DNA from: Mycolicibacter algericus DSM 45454
GTDB taxonomy: Bacteria; Actinomycetota; Actinomycetes; Mycobacteriales; Mycobacteriaceae
Assembly (NCBI RefSeq): GCF_002086455.1
Contig: NZ_MVHC01000010.1
Coordinates: 1 to 64,000 of the forward strand
DNA: 64,000 nucleotides
Direction of reading: 5' to 3'
Below the pieces are notes generated by a model. The model was not told where the DNA came from. It did no database searches and was given only the letters and a program-made list of their open reading frames with translations. Positions 53,284 through 62,654 of the stretch are shown here, piece by piece. Numbering within the stretch: the stretch's first letter is position 1; the number at the start of each line of letters is the position of its first letter. The position numbers and the translations under genes were made by a program.

Positions 53284-53709
53284 CTACGAGGCGCTTCTGG
53301 TCAGCTCGATGACGGGGATGACCCGGTCGGTGCGCTCCCGGTACCCGGCGAAGCCGGGATAGCGCTGCGCCTGGATGTCGTAGAGCCGGTCATGCTCTGC
53401 CCCGGTGATCTCGGTGGTGGTGACGGGAAAGGTCTCGGTGCCGATCTCGACGGTGGCCGACGGGTTCGCCCGCAGGTTGTGATACCAACCGGGATGATTG
53501 TCCTTGCCCTCGTTGGAGGCGAACACGAAAATCCGGTCGCCCTCGGGCAGGTACATCATCGGGCTGGTGCGCGGCTGCCCGGACTTGGCCCCGGTCGTGG
53601 TCAGCAGCAGGACCGGCGCCCCTTCGAACGGGCCGCCCAGCTTGCCGCCGTTGTCGCGGAACTCCGCGATGTTGCGGGCATTGAATTCCAGGGTTCTCTT
53701 CGCGTCCAC
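53284..53709 (-). CDS. Deazaflavin (F420)-dependent nitroreductase-family protein
   Basis: This 141-residue protein of the Ddn/FDOR-B family binds F420 in a split-barrel fold. Family segments are RNIAEFRDNGGKLGG, PVLLLTTTGAKSGQPRTSPMMYL, FVFASNEGKDNHPGWYHNL and an HDRLYDIQAQRYPGFAGYRE end. Relatives reduce quinones or activate nitroimidazoles such as pretomanid. The GTG at 53709 is used. It lies 13 bp downstream of the monooxygenase-like gene, so they form a two-gene transcript. Confidence 0.9.
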   Translation of the reverse strand: MDAKRTLEFNARNIAEFRDNGGKLGGPFEGAPVLLLTTTGAKSGQPRTSPMMYLPEGDRIFVFASNEGKDNHPGWYHNLRANPSATVEIGTETFPVTTTEITGAEHDRLYDIQAQRYPGFAGYRERTDRVIPVIELTRSAS

Positions 53710-53722
53710 GGGTCCATCATCC

Positions 53723-54013
53723 CTACCCGATCGCGACGAAGTGCTCGATTACCGGCGGGGACTCGTAGAACTCGTGCAGCAGTGCCCGCCACTGCGCGAA
53801 CTCAGGCGACTTCCGGAAGCCCTCGGTGTGCGCCTCGACGCTGTCCCATTGCACCAGCAGCAGGTACAGGTTCGGCGACTCGATCGACCGCGACATCGAA
53901 ATCCCCTGAAAGCCCGGCTGCGCCGCGATCAGCGGTCGTGCGGTGGCGAAGGCCGCTTCGAACTCGGCTTCGCGGCCGGGGCGGATGGGCAGTACTCCGT
54001 GTTCCACAATCAC
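53723..54013 (-). CDS. Antibiotic-biosynthesis-monooxygenase (ABM) family protein
   Basis: This 96-residue dimeric ferredoxin-like-fold protein has HGVLPIRPGREAEFEAAFA, ISMSRSIESPNLYLLLVQWDSVEAHTEGFR and SPEFAQWRALLHEFYESPP. The family includes quinone-forming monooxygenases and stress proteins; no cofactor residues can be assigned. The GTG at 54013 is used. It is transcribed with the F420-dependent reductase gene. Confidence 0.87.
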   Translation of the reverse strand: MIVEHGVLPIRPGREAEFEAAFATARPLIAAQPGFQGISMSRSIESPNLYLLLVQWDSVEAHTEGFRKSPEFAQWRALLHEFYESPPVIEHFVAIG

Positions 54014-54081
54014 GCCCGTCAGTCTGCCCGAGGCGAGTGTGGCCGGGATTACCGCCCAAAGACCCTTGTCTGTTACTTCGC

Positions 54082-54123
54082 GACACAGTTAGCTTTGTCT
54101 GCAACCGACGGACACAGCTAACT
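54082..54123. promoter_or_regulatory. Cluster of related palindromic half-sites
   Basis: GACACAGTTAGCT (54082-54094) and GACACAGCTAACT (54111-54123) form a near-direct repeat. AGTTAGCTTTGTC (54087-54099) and the second copy also form a 13-bp inverted repeat with one mismatch. The cluster ends 17 bp before the ATG of the membrane protein at 54141 and lies between it and the divergent ABM gene. A repressor site is inferred; the regulator is not identified. Confidence 0.55.
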
Positions 54124-54140
54124 CGGGAGGCAGCAGCGAC

Positions 54141-54587
54141 ATGGGTGCGATCGCGGCGGCAGTCGTCTTCGCCTGGTTGGGCATGGTGCTGGCGATCTCG
54201 TTCATCGAGGCGCCGCTGAAGTTCCGGGCGCCCGGCATCACCCTGCAGCTGGGGCTGGGTATCGGCCGGTTGGTGTTCCGTGCCCTCAACACCGTCGAGA
54301 TCGTGCTGGCGACGGTGGTGGTGGTCGCGGTCGTCACGCATCCGCCCGGGCGGCTGGCGCTGGTGGCCATCAGCGTGGCGGTGACGATGCTGCTGGTGCA
54401 GTCGCTGTTCGTGCGGCCCCTGCTGCGCCGCCGCTCCGATGCGGTGTTGGCCGCCGCCGTGGCACCGCCCGGTGGGATGCGCGAGCGCTCCCGGGCCCAC
54501 TACGCCTACGCCGGGCTGGAGGTGGTCAAGGTCGCCGGGTTGCTTACCGCCGGTACCGTCCTACAGCTCTGGTCAGTGGCCGCCTAG
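54141..54587 (+). CDS. Four-helix membrane protein of unknown function
   Basis: This 148-residue protein has four predicted transmembrane helices: [20 protein letters not shown], a helix around [42 protein letters not shown], and [15 protein letters not shown] at the C-terminus. Short polar loops such as [11 protein letters not shown] lie between them. The ATG at 54141 is preceded by CGGGAGG. No family function is recognised. The end overlaps the convergent cobK gene by 15 bp. Confidence 0.75.
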   Translation: MGAIAAAVVFAWLGMVLAISFIEAPLKFRAPGITLQLGLGIGRLVFRALNTVEIVLATVVVVAVVTHPPGRLALVAISVAVTMLLVQSLFVRPLLRRRSDAVLAAAVAPPGGMRERSRAHYAYAGLEVVKVAGLLTAGTVLQLWSVAA

Positions 54588-55307
54588 CACCCAGGCCAGC
54601 GCCTGCTCGACGTCGTACACGCATCGCACCCCCGCCGGCCGGTCCGGGCGTCGCACGATGACCACCGGCAGCCCGAGTTCCTCGGCGGCCAACATCTTCG
54701 GCCAGGTGTACTCGCCCCCGGAATCCTTGGTCACCACGCTGTCGGCGCGGTGATCGCACAGCAGCGCGAGTTCGCCCGGCAACGCATAGGGCCCCCGGTC
54801 GGTGACCACCGTCCAACTCGGTGGCAGCGTGATCGAGGGCGGGTCGACGACACGTGCCAACACCGCCGCGTCGGCCAGCGCCGGCAGGTAGGACGCCAGT
54901 TGTTGGCGACCGATCGTCAGCACCGGCCGCCGGCTCAGCCGGGCCGCCACCGCGGCAGCCTGCTCGTGCGAGTCGACCCACCGCCAGGACGGCCGGGCGC
55001 GCTCCGCCCAGCCGGGCCGCTCGAGCCGCAGCAGCGGGCGGCCCGCAGCCGAACAGGCGGCGGCCGCATTGCGGGACATGGTGGTGGCGAACGGGTGCGT
55101 GGCGTCGACGACGGCGTCGTAGTCGGCCAATGCCGCACGCAGACCGTCGATTCCGCCGAATCCGCCGATACGCACCGCCCCGGCCGGCAGCCGCGGGTTG
55201 GCCACCCGGCCGGCCAGTGACGTGGTGACATCCACGCCGGCGGCCACCAATCGGTCGGCCAGGGCGCGGGCTTCGGCGGTCCCGCCGAGCAGCAACACGT
55301 GCGTCAC
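54573..55307 (-). CDS. cobK: Precorrin-6A reductase
   Basis: This 244-residue NADPH-dependent reductase forms precorrin-6B. It shows [17 protein letters not shown] at the start, [27 protein letters not shown] and [22 protein letters not shown]. The GTG at 55307 overlaps the cobQ stop by 4 bp. It is the last gene of the riboswitch-controlled cobN-cobF-cobQ-cobK operon. Confidence 0.94.
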   Translation of the reverse strand: MTHVLLLGGTAEARALADRLVAAGVDVTTSLAGRVANPRLPAGAVRIGGFGGIDGLRAALADYDAVVDATHPFATTMSRNAAAACSAAGRPLLRLERPGWAERARPSWRWVDSHEQAAAVAARLSRRPVLTIGRQQLASYLPALADAAVLARVVDPPSITLPPSWTVVTDRGPYALPGELALLCDHRADSVVTKDSGGEYTWPKMLAAEELGLPVVIVRRPDRPAGVRCVYDVEQALAWVLGGH

Positions 55308-56755
55308 GGTGCCCCCGCCGCCAAGAACGGCAGCCCCGGTGGCGGCCCGCCGCGTGTCAACGCCAGCAGGGCATCGACATCCAGCTGCTGTTCGACCAGA
55401 TCGGCCAGCAAGTCGAGCCGGTGCTCGCGGGCGCCCGGAAACGACACCCCGGAGGGTTCCATGCCGAGGCTTTCGGCGAGGAACTCGGCGCGCAGCGCGT
55501 CCTGTTCGAAACTTCCGTGCCGCATGGTGCCGAACACCCGACCGGCACGCACGCCGCCGAGAAAGTCCTGCACCCGCTCACCCCGGCTGATCCGGCCGTG
55601 GTGTATCTCGTATCCGCCGTCGGACAGCCGCAGCACTTTGGCTGCGCCGAAACATGTTTCGACGTCCAGCAGACCCAGGCCGGCCACCTGGCCCGGTGCA
55701 CCCTCGATGCCCTCCGGGTCGCGGATCGACCGGCCCAGCAGCTGAAAACCGCCGCAGATCCCCAGCACCGGCTTGCCCGCTGCGGCGTGCGCGACGACCG
55801 CGGCATCCAGTCCGCGCGAGCGCAGCCAGCCCAGATCGGACACCGTGGCGCGGGTTCCCGGCAGCACCACCAGATCGGCGTCGGACAGCCCGCGCGGGTC
55901 GGAGGCGAACACCACGTCCAGATCGGGTTCCAGGCCCAGGGCGTCCAGGTCGGTGAAGTTGCTGATCCGCGGCAGCCGGATCACCGCCACCCGTCGCGCC
56001 CCGGTCCGCGCCGAGCGCCTGCCGTCCAGGTCCAGGGCGTCCTCGGAATCCAGCCACAGCTGCGGATGCCACGGCAGGGTGCCGAAGACCCGACGCCCGG
56101 TGCGCCGCTCCAGTTCCCGCAGCCCCGATTCCAGCAGCCCGGTATCACCGCGGAACTTGTTCACGATGAACCCGGCGATCAGCGCCTGATCCGCCGCGTC
56201 GAGCAACGCGACGGTGCCGAAGAATCCCGCGAACACCCCGCCCCGGTCGATGTCTCCGACGACCACCGTCGGCAGATCGGCGTGGCGGGCCAGCCCCATG
56301 TTCACGAAATCGCTGTCACGCAGGTTGATCTCGGCCGGGCTGCCGGCACCCTCGGCGATGATCACGTCGTAGCGGGCCGCCAGATCGTCGTAGGCGGCGT
56401 GGGCGGCGTCGGCCAACGCCCGGCGCCCCTCCCGCCAGTCCGACGATGAGACCTCCCCCCAGGGCCGGCCCATGAGCACCACATGGCTGCGCTGGTCGCT
56501 GCCGGGTTTGAGCAGCACCGGGTTCATCGCCGGCTCGGGGACAGCCCGCGCGGCCAGCGCCTGAACCCATTGCGCCCGGCCGATTTCCGTAGCGGCCCCG
56601 TCGGCGCCGGTGCACACCATCGAGTTGTTCGACATGTTCTGCGCCTTGTACGGCGCCACCCGCACGCCGCGACGTGCCAGCGCCCGGCACAACCCGGTGG
56701 CCACCACGGTCTTGCCGGCGTCGCTGGTGGTTCCGGCGATCAGCAGCCCGGCCAT
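55304..56755 (-). CDS. cobQ: Cobyric acid synthase
   Basis: This 483-residue ATP- and glutamine-dependent enzyme amidates the b, d, e and g side chains of adenosylcobyrinic acid diamide. The N-terminal dethiobiotin-synthetase-like domain has [10 protein letters not shown] (7-16) and [14 protein letters not shown], and [13 protein letters not shown] follows. The C-terminal amidotransferase domain has [11 protein letters not shown] with the nucleophilic cysteine and YEIHHGR. The frame is open upstream into cobF, but the ATG at 56755 overlapping the cobF stop (TGATG) is clearly the start. Confidence 0.96.
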   Translation of the reverse strand: MAGLLIAGTTSDAGKTVVATGLCRALARRGVRVAPYKAQNMSNNSMVCTGADGAATEIGRAQWVQALAARAVPEPAMNPVLLKPGSDQRSHVVLMGRPWGEVSSSDWREGRRALADAAHAAYDDLAARYDVIIAEGAGSPAEINLRDSDFVNMGLARHADLPTVVVGDIDRGGVFAGFFGTVALLDAADQALIAGFIVNKFRGDTGLLESGLRELERRTGRRVFGTLPWHPQLWLDSEDALDLDGRRSARTGARRVAVIRLPRISNFTDLDALGLEPDLDVVFASDPRGLSDADLVVLPGTRATVSDLGWLRSRGLDAAVVAHAAAGKPVLGICGGFQLLGRSIRDPEGIEGAPGQVAGLGLLDVETCFGAAKVLRLSDGGYEIHHGRISRGERVQDFLGGVRAGRVFGTMRHGSFEQDALRAEFLAESLGMEPSGVSFPGAREHRLDLLADLVEQQLDVDALLALTRGGPPPGLPFLAAGAP

Positions 56756-57498
56756 CAGGGCCTGCGCACCAGGAAGATGTCCATCACCCAGCCGGCCTCG
56801 GCGCGGGCTGCGCGGCGGGCGTCGGCGATCTGCCCCGCGACGTCGCCGACTCGGCCGTGCACCAACCGCTCCCCCGCGGCGCCGAGGTTGGCGCCCCACC
56901 AGATCGTCCAGTCGGCCAGCGCGGAAAGCTCCAGCCCGTCGGGGTTGAGCATCGCGACGATGTTGTCCTGACCGGCGCCCACGGCTTCCGAAAGTCGCCG
57001 CCCGGTGGTGATGTGCACCGGCCGGCCCACCTCGTGCAGCACGATCCGGTGTCGGGCGGCCAGCAGCTGCGGGGCGCTGATACCGGGCAACACCTGGAAA
57101 TCCAGTTCCACGCCAAGGGCTTTCATCCGCTCCATGATGCGGATCGTCGAGTCGTACAGCGATGGATCGCCCCAGACCAGAAATGCCGCGGTGCCACCCC
57201 GCTCACCCAGCACCTCGGCGTAGCGCGCCGCTCGGGCCGCATGCCAGTCGGCGACCGCGCGGCTATACCCGGGTCCGGTCAGCTCCGGTGAGCGGTCGCG
57301 CGGTGGGTCGGCGACGGTGACGATCGGGACTGCGGGAGCGTAGGCGTCGACTATCGCGCGGCGCAGCGCCAGCAGGCCGTCCTCGGATCCCTTGGCTGCG
57401 GCCAGCACGTAGTCGACGCTGCGCAGCACCTCGGCGGCCTCGGCCGTGACGTGCTGGGGGCCCATCCCGACACCCAGGATCCAGACCTGCAGCGCCAT
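56755..57498 (-). CDS. cobF: Precorrin-6A synthase (deacetylating)
   Basis: This 247-residue SAM methylase methylates C1 and extrudes acetate from precorrin-5. It shows VWILGVGMGPQHVTAEAAEVL at the start, FLVWGDPSLYDSTIRIMERM, LPGISAPQLLAARHRI and NPDGLELSALADWTIWWGANLG. The ATG at 57498 overlaps the cobN stop by one base, and the stop overlaps the cobQ start by one base. This gene is intact here but absent from the M. tuberculosis complex. Confidence 0.95.
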   Translation of the reverse strand: MALQVWILGVGMGPQHVTAEAAEVLRSVDYVLAAAKGSEDGLLALRRAIVDAYAPAVPIVTVADPPRDRSPELTGPGYSRAVADWHAARAARYAEVLGERGGTAAFLVWGDPSLYDSTIRIMERMKALGVELDFQVLPGISAPQLLAARHRIVLHEVGRPVHITTGRRLSEAVGAGQDNIVAMLNPDGLELSALADWTIWWGANLGAAGERLVHGRVGDVAGQIADARRAARAEAGWVMDIFLVRRP

Positions 57499-60400
57499 TA
57501 ACGGTCCTCCAAATCCCCTTCGACGTCCAGATAGGCCTGCTGTAGCGCCGCCATCGTCTCCGGATCGGGGTCAGCCCACAGGCCCCGGTCGGCGGCCTCC
57601 TTCAACCGCTCCACGATGCCCTGCAGCGCCCACGGGTTGGATTTGTCGAGGAACTCGCGGGTCTGCGGATCCAGCACGTACTCCGCTGCGAGCTTCTCAT
57701 ACATCCAGTCGTGCACCACGCCGGCGGTGGCGTCGAAGCCGAACAGGTAGTCCACGGTGGCGGCCAGTTCGAAGGCGCCCTTGTAGCCGTGCCGACGCAT
57801 CGCGGAGATCCAGCGCGGGTTGACCACCCGGGCCCGAAACACCCGAGCGGTCTCCTCGGCCAGCGTGCGGGTGCGCACGGCATCCGTCGACGTCGAGTCG
57901 CCCACATAGGCTTTCGGATCTGCGCCGGTCAGCGCCCGCACCGTCGCGATCATGCCGCCGTGGTAGACGAAGTAGTCATCGGAGTCGGCGATGTCGTGCT
58001 CGCGGGTGTCGATGTTCTTCGCGGCCACCTTGATCCGCCGGTAGTTGGTGCGCATGTCATCGGCGGCCGCGCAGCCGTCCAGTCCGCGGCCGTAGGCGAA
58101 TCCGCCCCAGGCGGTGTAGACCTCGGCCAGATCCTTATCGTCGCGCCAGGTTCCGGACTCGATCACCTGCAGGATGCCGGCACCGTAGGAGCCGGGCGCG
58201 GAACCGAAGACGCGGGTGGTGGCCCGGCGCAGGTCGCCGTGGGACGCCAGGTCGGCGCGGGCGTGGGCGGCCACGAAGTTCGCCTCGTCCGGCTCGTCGA
58301 GGGTCGCCACCAGCTGCACGGCGTCGTCGAGCATCGTCACCACGTGCGGGAAGGCGTCCCGGAAAAATCCTGAGATGCGCACCGTCACATCGATGCGCGG
58401 ACGCCCCAACTCCTCCAGCGAGACGACCTCCAGCCCGGACACCCGCCGGGAGGCCTCGTCCCAGTCGGGTCGCACCCCGAGCAGGGCCAGCACCTCGGCG
58501 ACGTCGTCGCCGGACGTGCGCATCGCCGAGGTCCCCCACACCGACAGCCCCACCGACTCCGGATAGCCGCCCGTTTCGTCGAGGTAGCGCCGCAGCAGCG
58601 AATCGGCCATCGCCTGCCCGGTCTGCCACGCCAGCCGGGACGGCACCGCCCGCGGGTCGACGGTGTAGAAGTTGCGTCCGGTGGGCAGCACGTTGACCAG
58701 GCCACGCAGCGGTGACCCGGACGGTCCCGGCCGCACGAAGCCGCCGGCCAGCGCATGCAGCACCGAGTCCAGCTCGGCTGCGGTGCCGGCCAGTCGCGGA
58801 ACCACTTCGACCGCAGCGAATCTCAGCACCCGGCACACCTCGGGATCGGGATGCAGCGTGTCGGCGGCGGCCGCATCCCAGCCGGCGGCCTCCATGGCTT
58901 CCACCAGTTCCCGGGCACGGTCCTCGATCTCGTCGACGACGGCGGCAGCAGCGCCTTCCTTCAAACCCAGCGCGGCCCGCAGCCCCGGTACCGCGTGGTC
59001 CACCCCGCCCCACACCTGCGGGGCGCGCAGGATCGCCAGCACCAGGTTGACCCGCTCGGCTCCGGCCGGGGCGCCGCCGAGCACGTGCAGTCCGTCGCGG
59101 ATCTGGGCGTCTTTGATCTCGCAGAGCCAGCCGTCGACGTGCAGCAGGAAGTCGTCGAACTCCTCGTCCTGCGGCCGCTCGTCCAGGCCCAGGTCGCGGT
59201 GCATCTCCGCGGCGCGCATCAGGTTCCAGATCTCGCCGCGGATCGCCGGCAGCTTGCCGGGATCCATGGTGGCGATGTTGCCGTACTCGTCGAGCAGCTG
59301 CTCGAGCCGCGCGATGTCGCCGTAGGACTCGGCGCGCGCCATCGGCGGGATCAGGTGGTCGACGATGGTGGCGTGCGCGCGGCGTTTGGCTTGCGCTCCC
59401 TCGCCGGGGTCGTTGACCAGGAACGGGTAGATCAGTGGCAGGTCGGCGATCATGGCGTCGGTGGCGCAGCTCGCCGACAGTGCCGCGGTCTTGCCGGGCA
59501 GCCATTCCATCGAGCCGTGCTTGCCCAGGTGGATCACCGCGTGCGCGCCGAAACCGTGTGCCAGCCAACGGTATGCGGCCAGGTAGTGGTGGCTCGGCGG
59601 CAGCTCCGGGTCGTGGTAGATGGCAACCGGGTTCTCCCCGAAGCCGCGCGGCGGCTGGATCATCAGCACGACGTTGCCGGATCGCAGTGCGGCCAGCACG
59701 ATCTCGCCGGCGTCGTTGACGAACAGGGTGCCCGGCGCCGGGCCCCACGCCGCCGTCATCGAGTCGCGCAGCTCGTCGGGCAGCTCCGCGGTCCACTGGG
59801 CGTACTGCTGTGCGGTCACCCGTACCTGAGCACCGGCCAGCTGCGCGGCGGACAGCCAGTCCTCGTCCTGGCCGCCGGCCTCGATCAGGGTGTGGATCAG
59901 CCGGTCCCCGGCCTGCGTCTCATCCTCGATGCCCAGCACCCCGAAGCCGTCCCCGACGTCGTAGCCGGCGTCGGACAGCCGGTGCAGCAGCCGCACCGCC
60001 GAGGCCGGGGTATCCAGCCCGACGGCGTTGCCGACCCGAGAATGCTTGGTGGGATAGGCCGACAGCACCAGCGCCAGCTTCTTCTGGGAGTTCGGGATCC
60101 GGCGCAGCACAGCATGGTTCACCACGACACCGGCTACCCGGGCGCAGCGTTCGGGGTCGGCGGCGTAGTGGGGCAGCCCGTCGTCGTCGATCTCCTTGAA
60201 CGAGAACGGCACCGTGATGATCCGGCCGTCGAATTCCGGGATGGCGATCTGGGTGGCCGAGTCCAGCGGGGTCACACCGTCGTCGTTGGCTTCCCAGTCC
60301 GCCCGCGACGACGCCAGGCACAAGCCCTGGAACACCGGAATATCCAGCGCGGCGACCTGTTCGATGTCCCAGGCGCCGTCGTCGTCGCCGGCACCAACGG

Positions 60401-61079
60401 TCGCGGTGGCGTTCATCGCGCCGCCGGCCGCCAGCATGCAGACCACCACCGCATCCAGGGTGCCCAGCGCGTCGAACAACTCGTCGGGGGCGTTGCGCAG
60501 CGACGCGGCGAAGATCGGCACCCCGACCGCCCGGCCGGTGGCGTCGATCGCGTCGGCCAGCGCGTGGGCGAACCCGGCGTTCCCGCTGACTTCGTGGGCC
60601 CGGTAGTACAGCACCCCGACCCGCACCGCATCGGGTGCGTCGACCGGCTCGCGAGACCCGTATCCCCATTCCGGGATCACCGTCGGCTCATCGAAGCCCT
60701 CACCGGTCAGCAACACCGTGTCGCACAGGAACGCGTGCAGCTGCGCCAGATTCGCCGGCCCGCCCTCGGCGAGGTAGGCGTGCGCCTGCGCCGCCAGCCC
60801 GATCGGGACCGTCGAGCACTCCATCAGCTCGGCGTTGGGTGATCGCTCCCCGCCGAGCACCACCACCGGCAGGCCCGTGGCGCGCAGCAGCGTCAGCTCG
60901 GCGTCGATCTCCGCGGACGACCCCAGGATCCGCAGCACCACGACATCCGCCCCGTCGAGCACCGCTTCGATGTCCTGGCGCGCCGGGTTGCCCAGGTTGT
61001 AGGCCGCCCCGCTGGCGCGTGCCGACAGCAGGTCGGTGTCGGACGTGGACAGCAAGGCGATGCGCCGGGCATCAGACAT
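57498..61079 (-). CDS. cobN: Cobaltochelatase large subunit
   Basis: This 1193-residue protein is the tetrapyrrole- and cobalt-binding subunit of the aerobic chelatase and works with the ChlI/D-type ATPase encoded at 45694-47655. It shows ARRIALLSTSDTDLLSARA at the start. The conserved core includes LGKHGSMEWLPGKTAALS and HHYLAAYRWLAHGFGAHAV. GRNFYTVDPRAVPSRLAW, GSAPGSYGAGILQVIESG and DDYFVYHGGMIATVRALTG mark the C-terminal half. The length is normal. The frame is open to 61346, but that would read through the riboswitch; the ATG at 61079, preceded by GAGGAGG, is used. It is the first gene of cobN-F-Q-K. Confidence 0.96.
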   Translation of the reverse strand: MSDARRIALLSTSDTDLLSARASGAAYNLGNPARQDIEAVLDGADVVVLRILGSSAEIDAELTLLRATGLPVVVLGGERSPNAELMECSTVPIGLAAQAHAYLAEGGPANLAQLHAFLCDTVLLTGEGFDEPTVIPEWGYGSREPVDAPDAVRVGVLYYRAHEVSGNAGFAHALADAIDATGRAVGVPIFAASLRNAPDELFDALGTLDAVVVCMLAAGGAMNATATVGAGDDDGAWDIEQVAALDIPVFQGLCLASSRADWEANDDGVTPLDSATQIAIPEFDGRIITVPFSFKEIDDDGLPHYAADPERCARVAGVVVNHAVLRRIPNSQKKLALVLSAYPTKHSRVGNAVGLDTPASAVRLLHRLSDAGYDVGDGFGVLGIEDETQAGDRLIHTLIEAGGQDEDWLSAAQLAGAQVRVTAQQYAQWTAELPDELRDSMTAAWGPAPGTLFVNDAGEIVLAALRSGNVVLMIQPPRGFGENPVAIYHDPELPPSHHYLAAYRWLAHGFGAHAVIHLGKHGSMEWLPGKTAALSASCATDAMIADLPLIYPFLVNDPGEGAQAKRRAHATIVDHLIPPMARAESYGDIARLEQLLDEYGNIATMDPGKLPAIRGEIWNLMRAAEMHRDLGLDERPQDEEFDDFLLHVDGWLCEIKDAQIRDGLHVLGGAPAGAERVNLVLAILRAPQVWGGVDHAVPGLRAALGLKEGAAAAVVDEIEDRARELVEAMEAAGWDAAAADTLHPDPEVCRVLRFAAVEVVPRLAGTAAELDSVLHALAGGFVRPGPSGSPLRGLVNVLPTGRNFYTVDPRAVPSRLAWQTGQAMADSLLRRYLDETGGYPESVGLSVWGTSAMRTSGDDVAEVLALLGVRPDWDEASRRVSGLEVVSLEELGRPRIDVTVRISGFFRDAFPHVVTMLDDAVQLVATLDEPDEANFVAAHARADLASHGDLRRATTRVFGSAPGSYGAGILQVIESGTWRDDKDLAEVYTAWGGFAYGRGLDGCAAADDMRTNYRRIKVAAKNIDTREHDIADSDDYFVYHGGMIATVRALTGADPKAYVGDSTSTDAVRTRTLAEETARVFRARVVNPRWISAMRRHGYKGAFELAATVDYLFGFDATAGVVHDWMYEKLAAEYVLDPQTREFLDKSNPWALQGIVERLKEAADRGLWADPDPETMAALQQAYLDVEGDLEDR

Positions 61080-61099
61080 CGGGGTTCCTCCTCGGGGTT

Positions 61100-61230
61100 C
61101 GCGCCCCATCCGGTCGGGTGTCCCGCGGCCAGTGTCTGGCTGACGAAGCGCGAACCGGCGCTCCTCACAGTGGCGGAACCGCCCCGGAATTCCACCGGGT
61201 TCCTGATGCCACGAGACGGCGGCCAGCCTA
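61100..61230 (-). promoter_or_regulatory. Cobalamin riboswitch upstream of cobN
   Basis: On the minus strand the B12-box region reads AGGAACCCGGTGGAATTCC, then GGGGCGGTTCCGCCACTGT (about plus 61168-61206). Then comes CGCCGGTTCGCG and, nearer the gene, GTCAGCCAGACACTGG. This is the core order of cobalamin riboswitches. The aptamer ends about 20 nt before the cobN ribosome site, which suggests control by sequestration of that site. A TAGGCT hexamer (plus 61225-61230) just upstream is a possible -10. Confidence 0.88.
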
Positions 61231-61249
61231 GCCCAGCGCGGCATGCAAG

Positions 61250-61420
61250 AATGTCGCCGGTAAGGCGATGGCAACACAGTGAGGAAGCCGGTGTGAATCC
61301 GGCGCGGTCCCGCCACTGTCATCGGGGAGTGACCCTCATCGGCCACGGTCCGCCACGTGTGGGGCTGGAAGGCGAGGCGAGCAGTGATCCGAGAGCCAGG
61401 AGACTCACGTCATCGCGTCC
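61250..61420 (+). promoter_or_regulatory. Cobalamin riboswitch upstream of the BtuFCD-like importer
   Basis: A near-textbook B12 box is present: GGAAGCCGGTGTGAATCCGG followed by CGCGGTCCCGCCACTGT (about 61283-61320). A variable arm and then GAGAGCCAGGAGACTCAC (about 61391-61408) close the core. It is read toward the lipoprotein gene at 61464. Its 5' end lies next to the 5' end of the oppositely oriented cobN riboswitch. Confidence 0.93.
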
Positions 61421-61463
61421 TGCGAACCGGGGCGGTGTACCCCGAGGAAGCTGATGCACGCCC

Positions 61464-62654
61464 ATGTCCCGTGCACTGCGGGTAGTCCCCGTGCTGGCCA
61501 CCGCGCTGGCCCTGGCGCTGGCCGGCTGCTCGGCCGAGCACGCCCCCCGCACCGCCGACGGGCGGCAGGACTGCATCACCGACTTCGATCCGCACACTGA
61601 CTACTTTCCGGACAAATCGACGCTGTCGGATGCCGCCAACTTCGCCATCGAATACCACCGCAGCTATCAGATCCTGACCGTGCACCGCCCCTATCTCGGC
61701 GGCAAGCCGGTGTCCTATGTGTTGGTGCGCTGCGGGGCGCCTGCCCCGGCACTGAGCGGCGAACTGGCTGCCGCCCAACGCATCACCGTCCCGGTGCGCA
61801 GGCTGTATTCGGGTTCGACGACGCATCTGGCGATGATCACCGAACTCGGCGAGGCCGACGTGGTGGCCGGGGTGGCGAGCCCGGCCGCGGTCGCCGATCC
61901 GCAGATCCGCGAGCGCATCGACGCCGGTGAGACCGTCGGCTACGCACCCGGCGGGCAGGTCAACATCGAAAGCGTGCTGCACGCCGGCCCCGACGTGCTG
62001 GTCACCCAGGGCATGGACGACGCCGGCTACCCCAAGTTGCGGGAGGCCGGCCTGCCGGTGGTCGCCGACGCCGAATGGTTGGAGCCCACCCCGCTGGGCC
62101 GCGCCGAGTGGATCAAGATGTTCGCCGCGCTGACCGGCGCCGAACGCCGGGCCGGGCAGGTCTATCAGGGCATCCGCGACCGCTACCGGGCGCTGGCCGC
62201 GCAGGCCTCGGGGGCCGCGCCGACCAAGGTGCTGGTCGGCACCATGTACTCGGGCCACTGGTCCATGCCGACCGGCGCCAGTTACTCCGGGCGCCTGGTG
62301 GCCGACGCCGGCGGCAGCTACCCCTGGCTCCCCGACGACGGCGCCGAGAGCCGGCAGCTGAATTTCGAATCGGTCTACACCCGCGCGGCAGACGCACCGC
62401 TGTGGCTGGTCACCGACGACTGGGCAACCGTCGATGACGCGGTGGCACGCGACAGCCGCTACGGCGAACTCGCCGCGGTCCGCACCGGCCAGGTGTGGTC
62501 GGCGACCAAGGCGATCGGGCCCGGCGGTGGCAATCTGTACTGGGAACGCGGCACCGCGCGACCGGATCTGCTGCTCGGCGACCTGGTCGCGATCCTGCAT
62601 CCCGAGCTGGGCTCCGGGCATGATTTCGAGTTCTACCGGCAGGTGCCGCGATGA
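61464..62654 (+). CDS. Cobalamin/corrinoid ABC transporter substrate-binding lipoprotein (BtuF-like)
   Basis: This 396-residue protein has a signal peptide ending in the lipobox ALAGCS (Cys about residue 21). A two-lobed class III binding-protein fold follows (SYQILTVHRPYLGGKPVSYVLV, VNIESVLHAGPDVLVTQGMDD, LEPTPLGRAEWIKMFAALTG). Such proteins bind cobalamin, heme or siderophores. The upstream cobalamin riboswitch makes a corrinoid the best guess. The ATG at 61464 is used, and the stop overlaps the permease start (ATGA). Mycobacteria use other B12 importers too (BacA-type), so this would be an additional route. Confidence 0.88.
   Translation: MSRALRVVPVLATALALALAGCSAEHAPRTADGRQDCITDFDPHTDYFPDKSTLSDAANFAIEYHRSYQILTVHRPYLGGKPVSYVLVRCGAPAPALSGELAAAQRITVPVRRLYSGSTTHLAMITELGEADVVAGVASPAAVADPQIRERIDAGETVGYAPGGQVNIESVLHAGPDVLVTQGMDDAGYPKLREAGLPVVADAEWLEPTPLGRAEWIKMFAALTGAERRAGQVYQGIRDRYRALAAQASGAAPTKVLVGTMYSGHWSMPTGASYSGRLVADAGGSYPWLPDDGAESRQLNFESVYTRAADAPLWLVTDDWATVDDAVARDSRYGELAAVRTGQVWSATKAIGPGGGNLYWERGTARPDLLLGDLVAILHPELGSGHDFEFYRQVPR

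Noticed and set aside
57498..61346. Longer cobN starting at 61346
   Set aside because: The extra 89 codons read through the cobN riboswitch. The ATG at 61079 has a GAGGAGG site and the family N-terminus.
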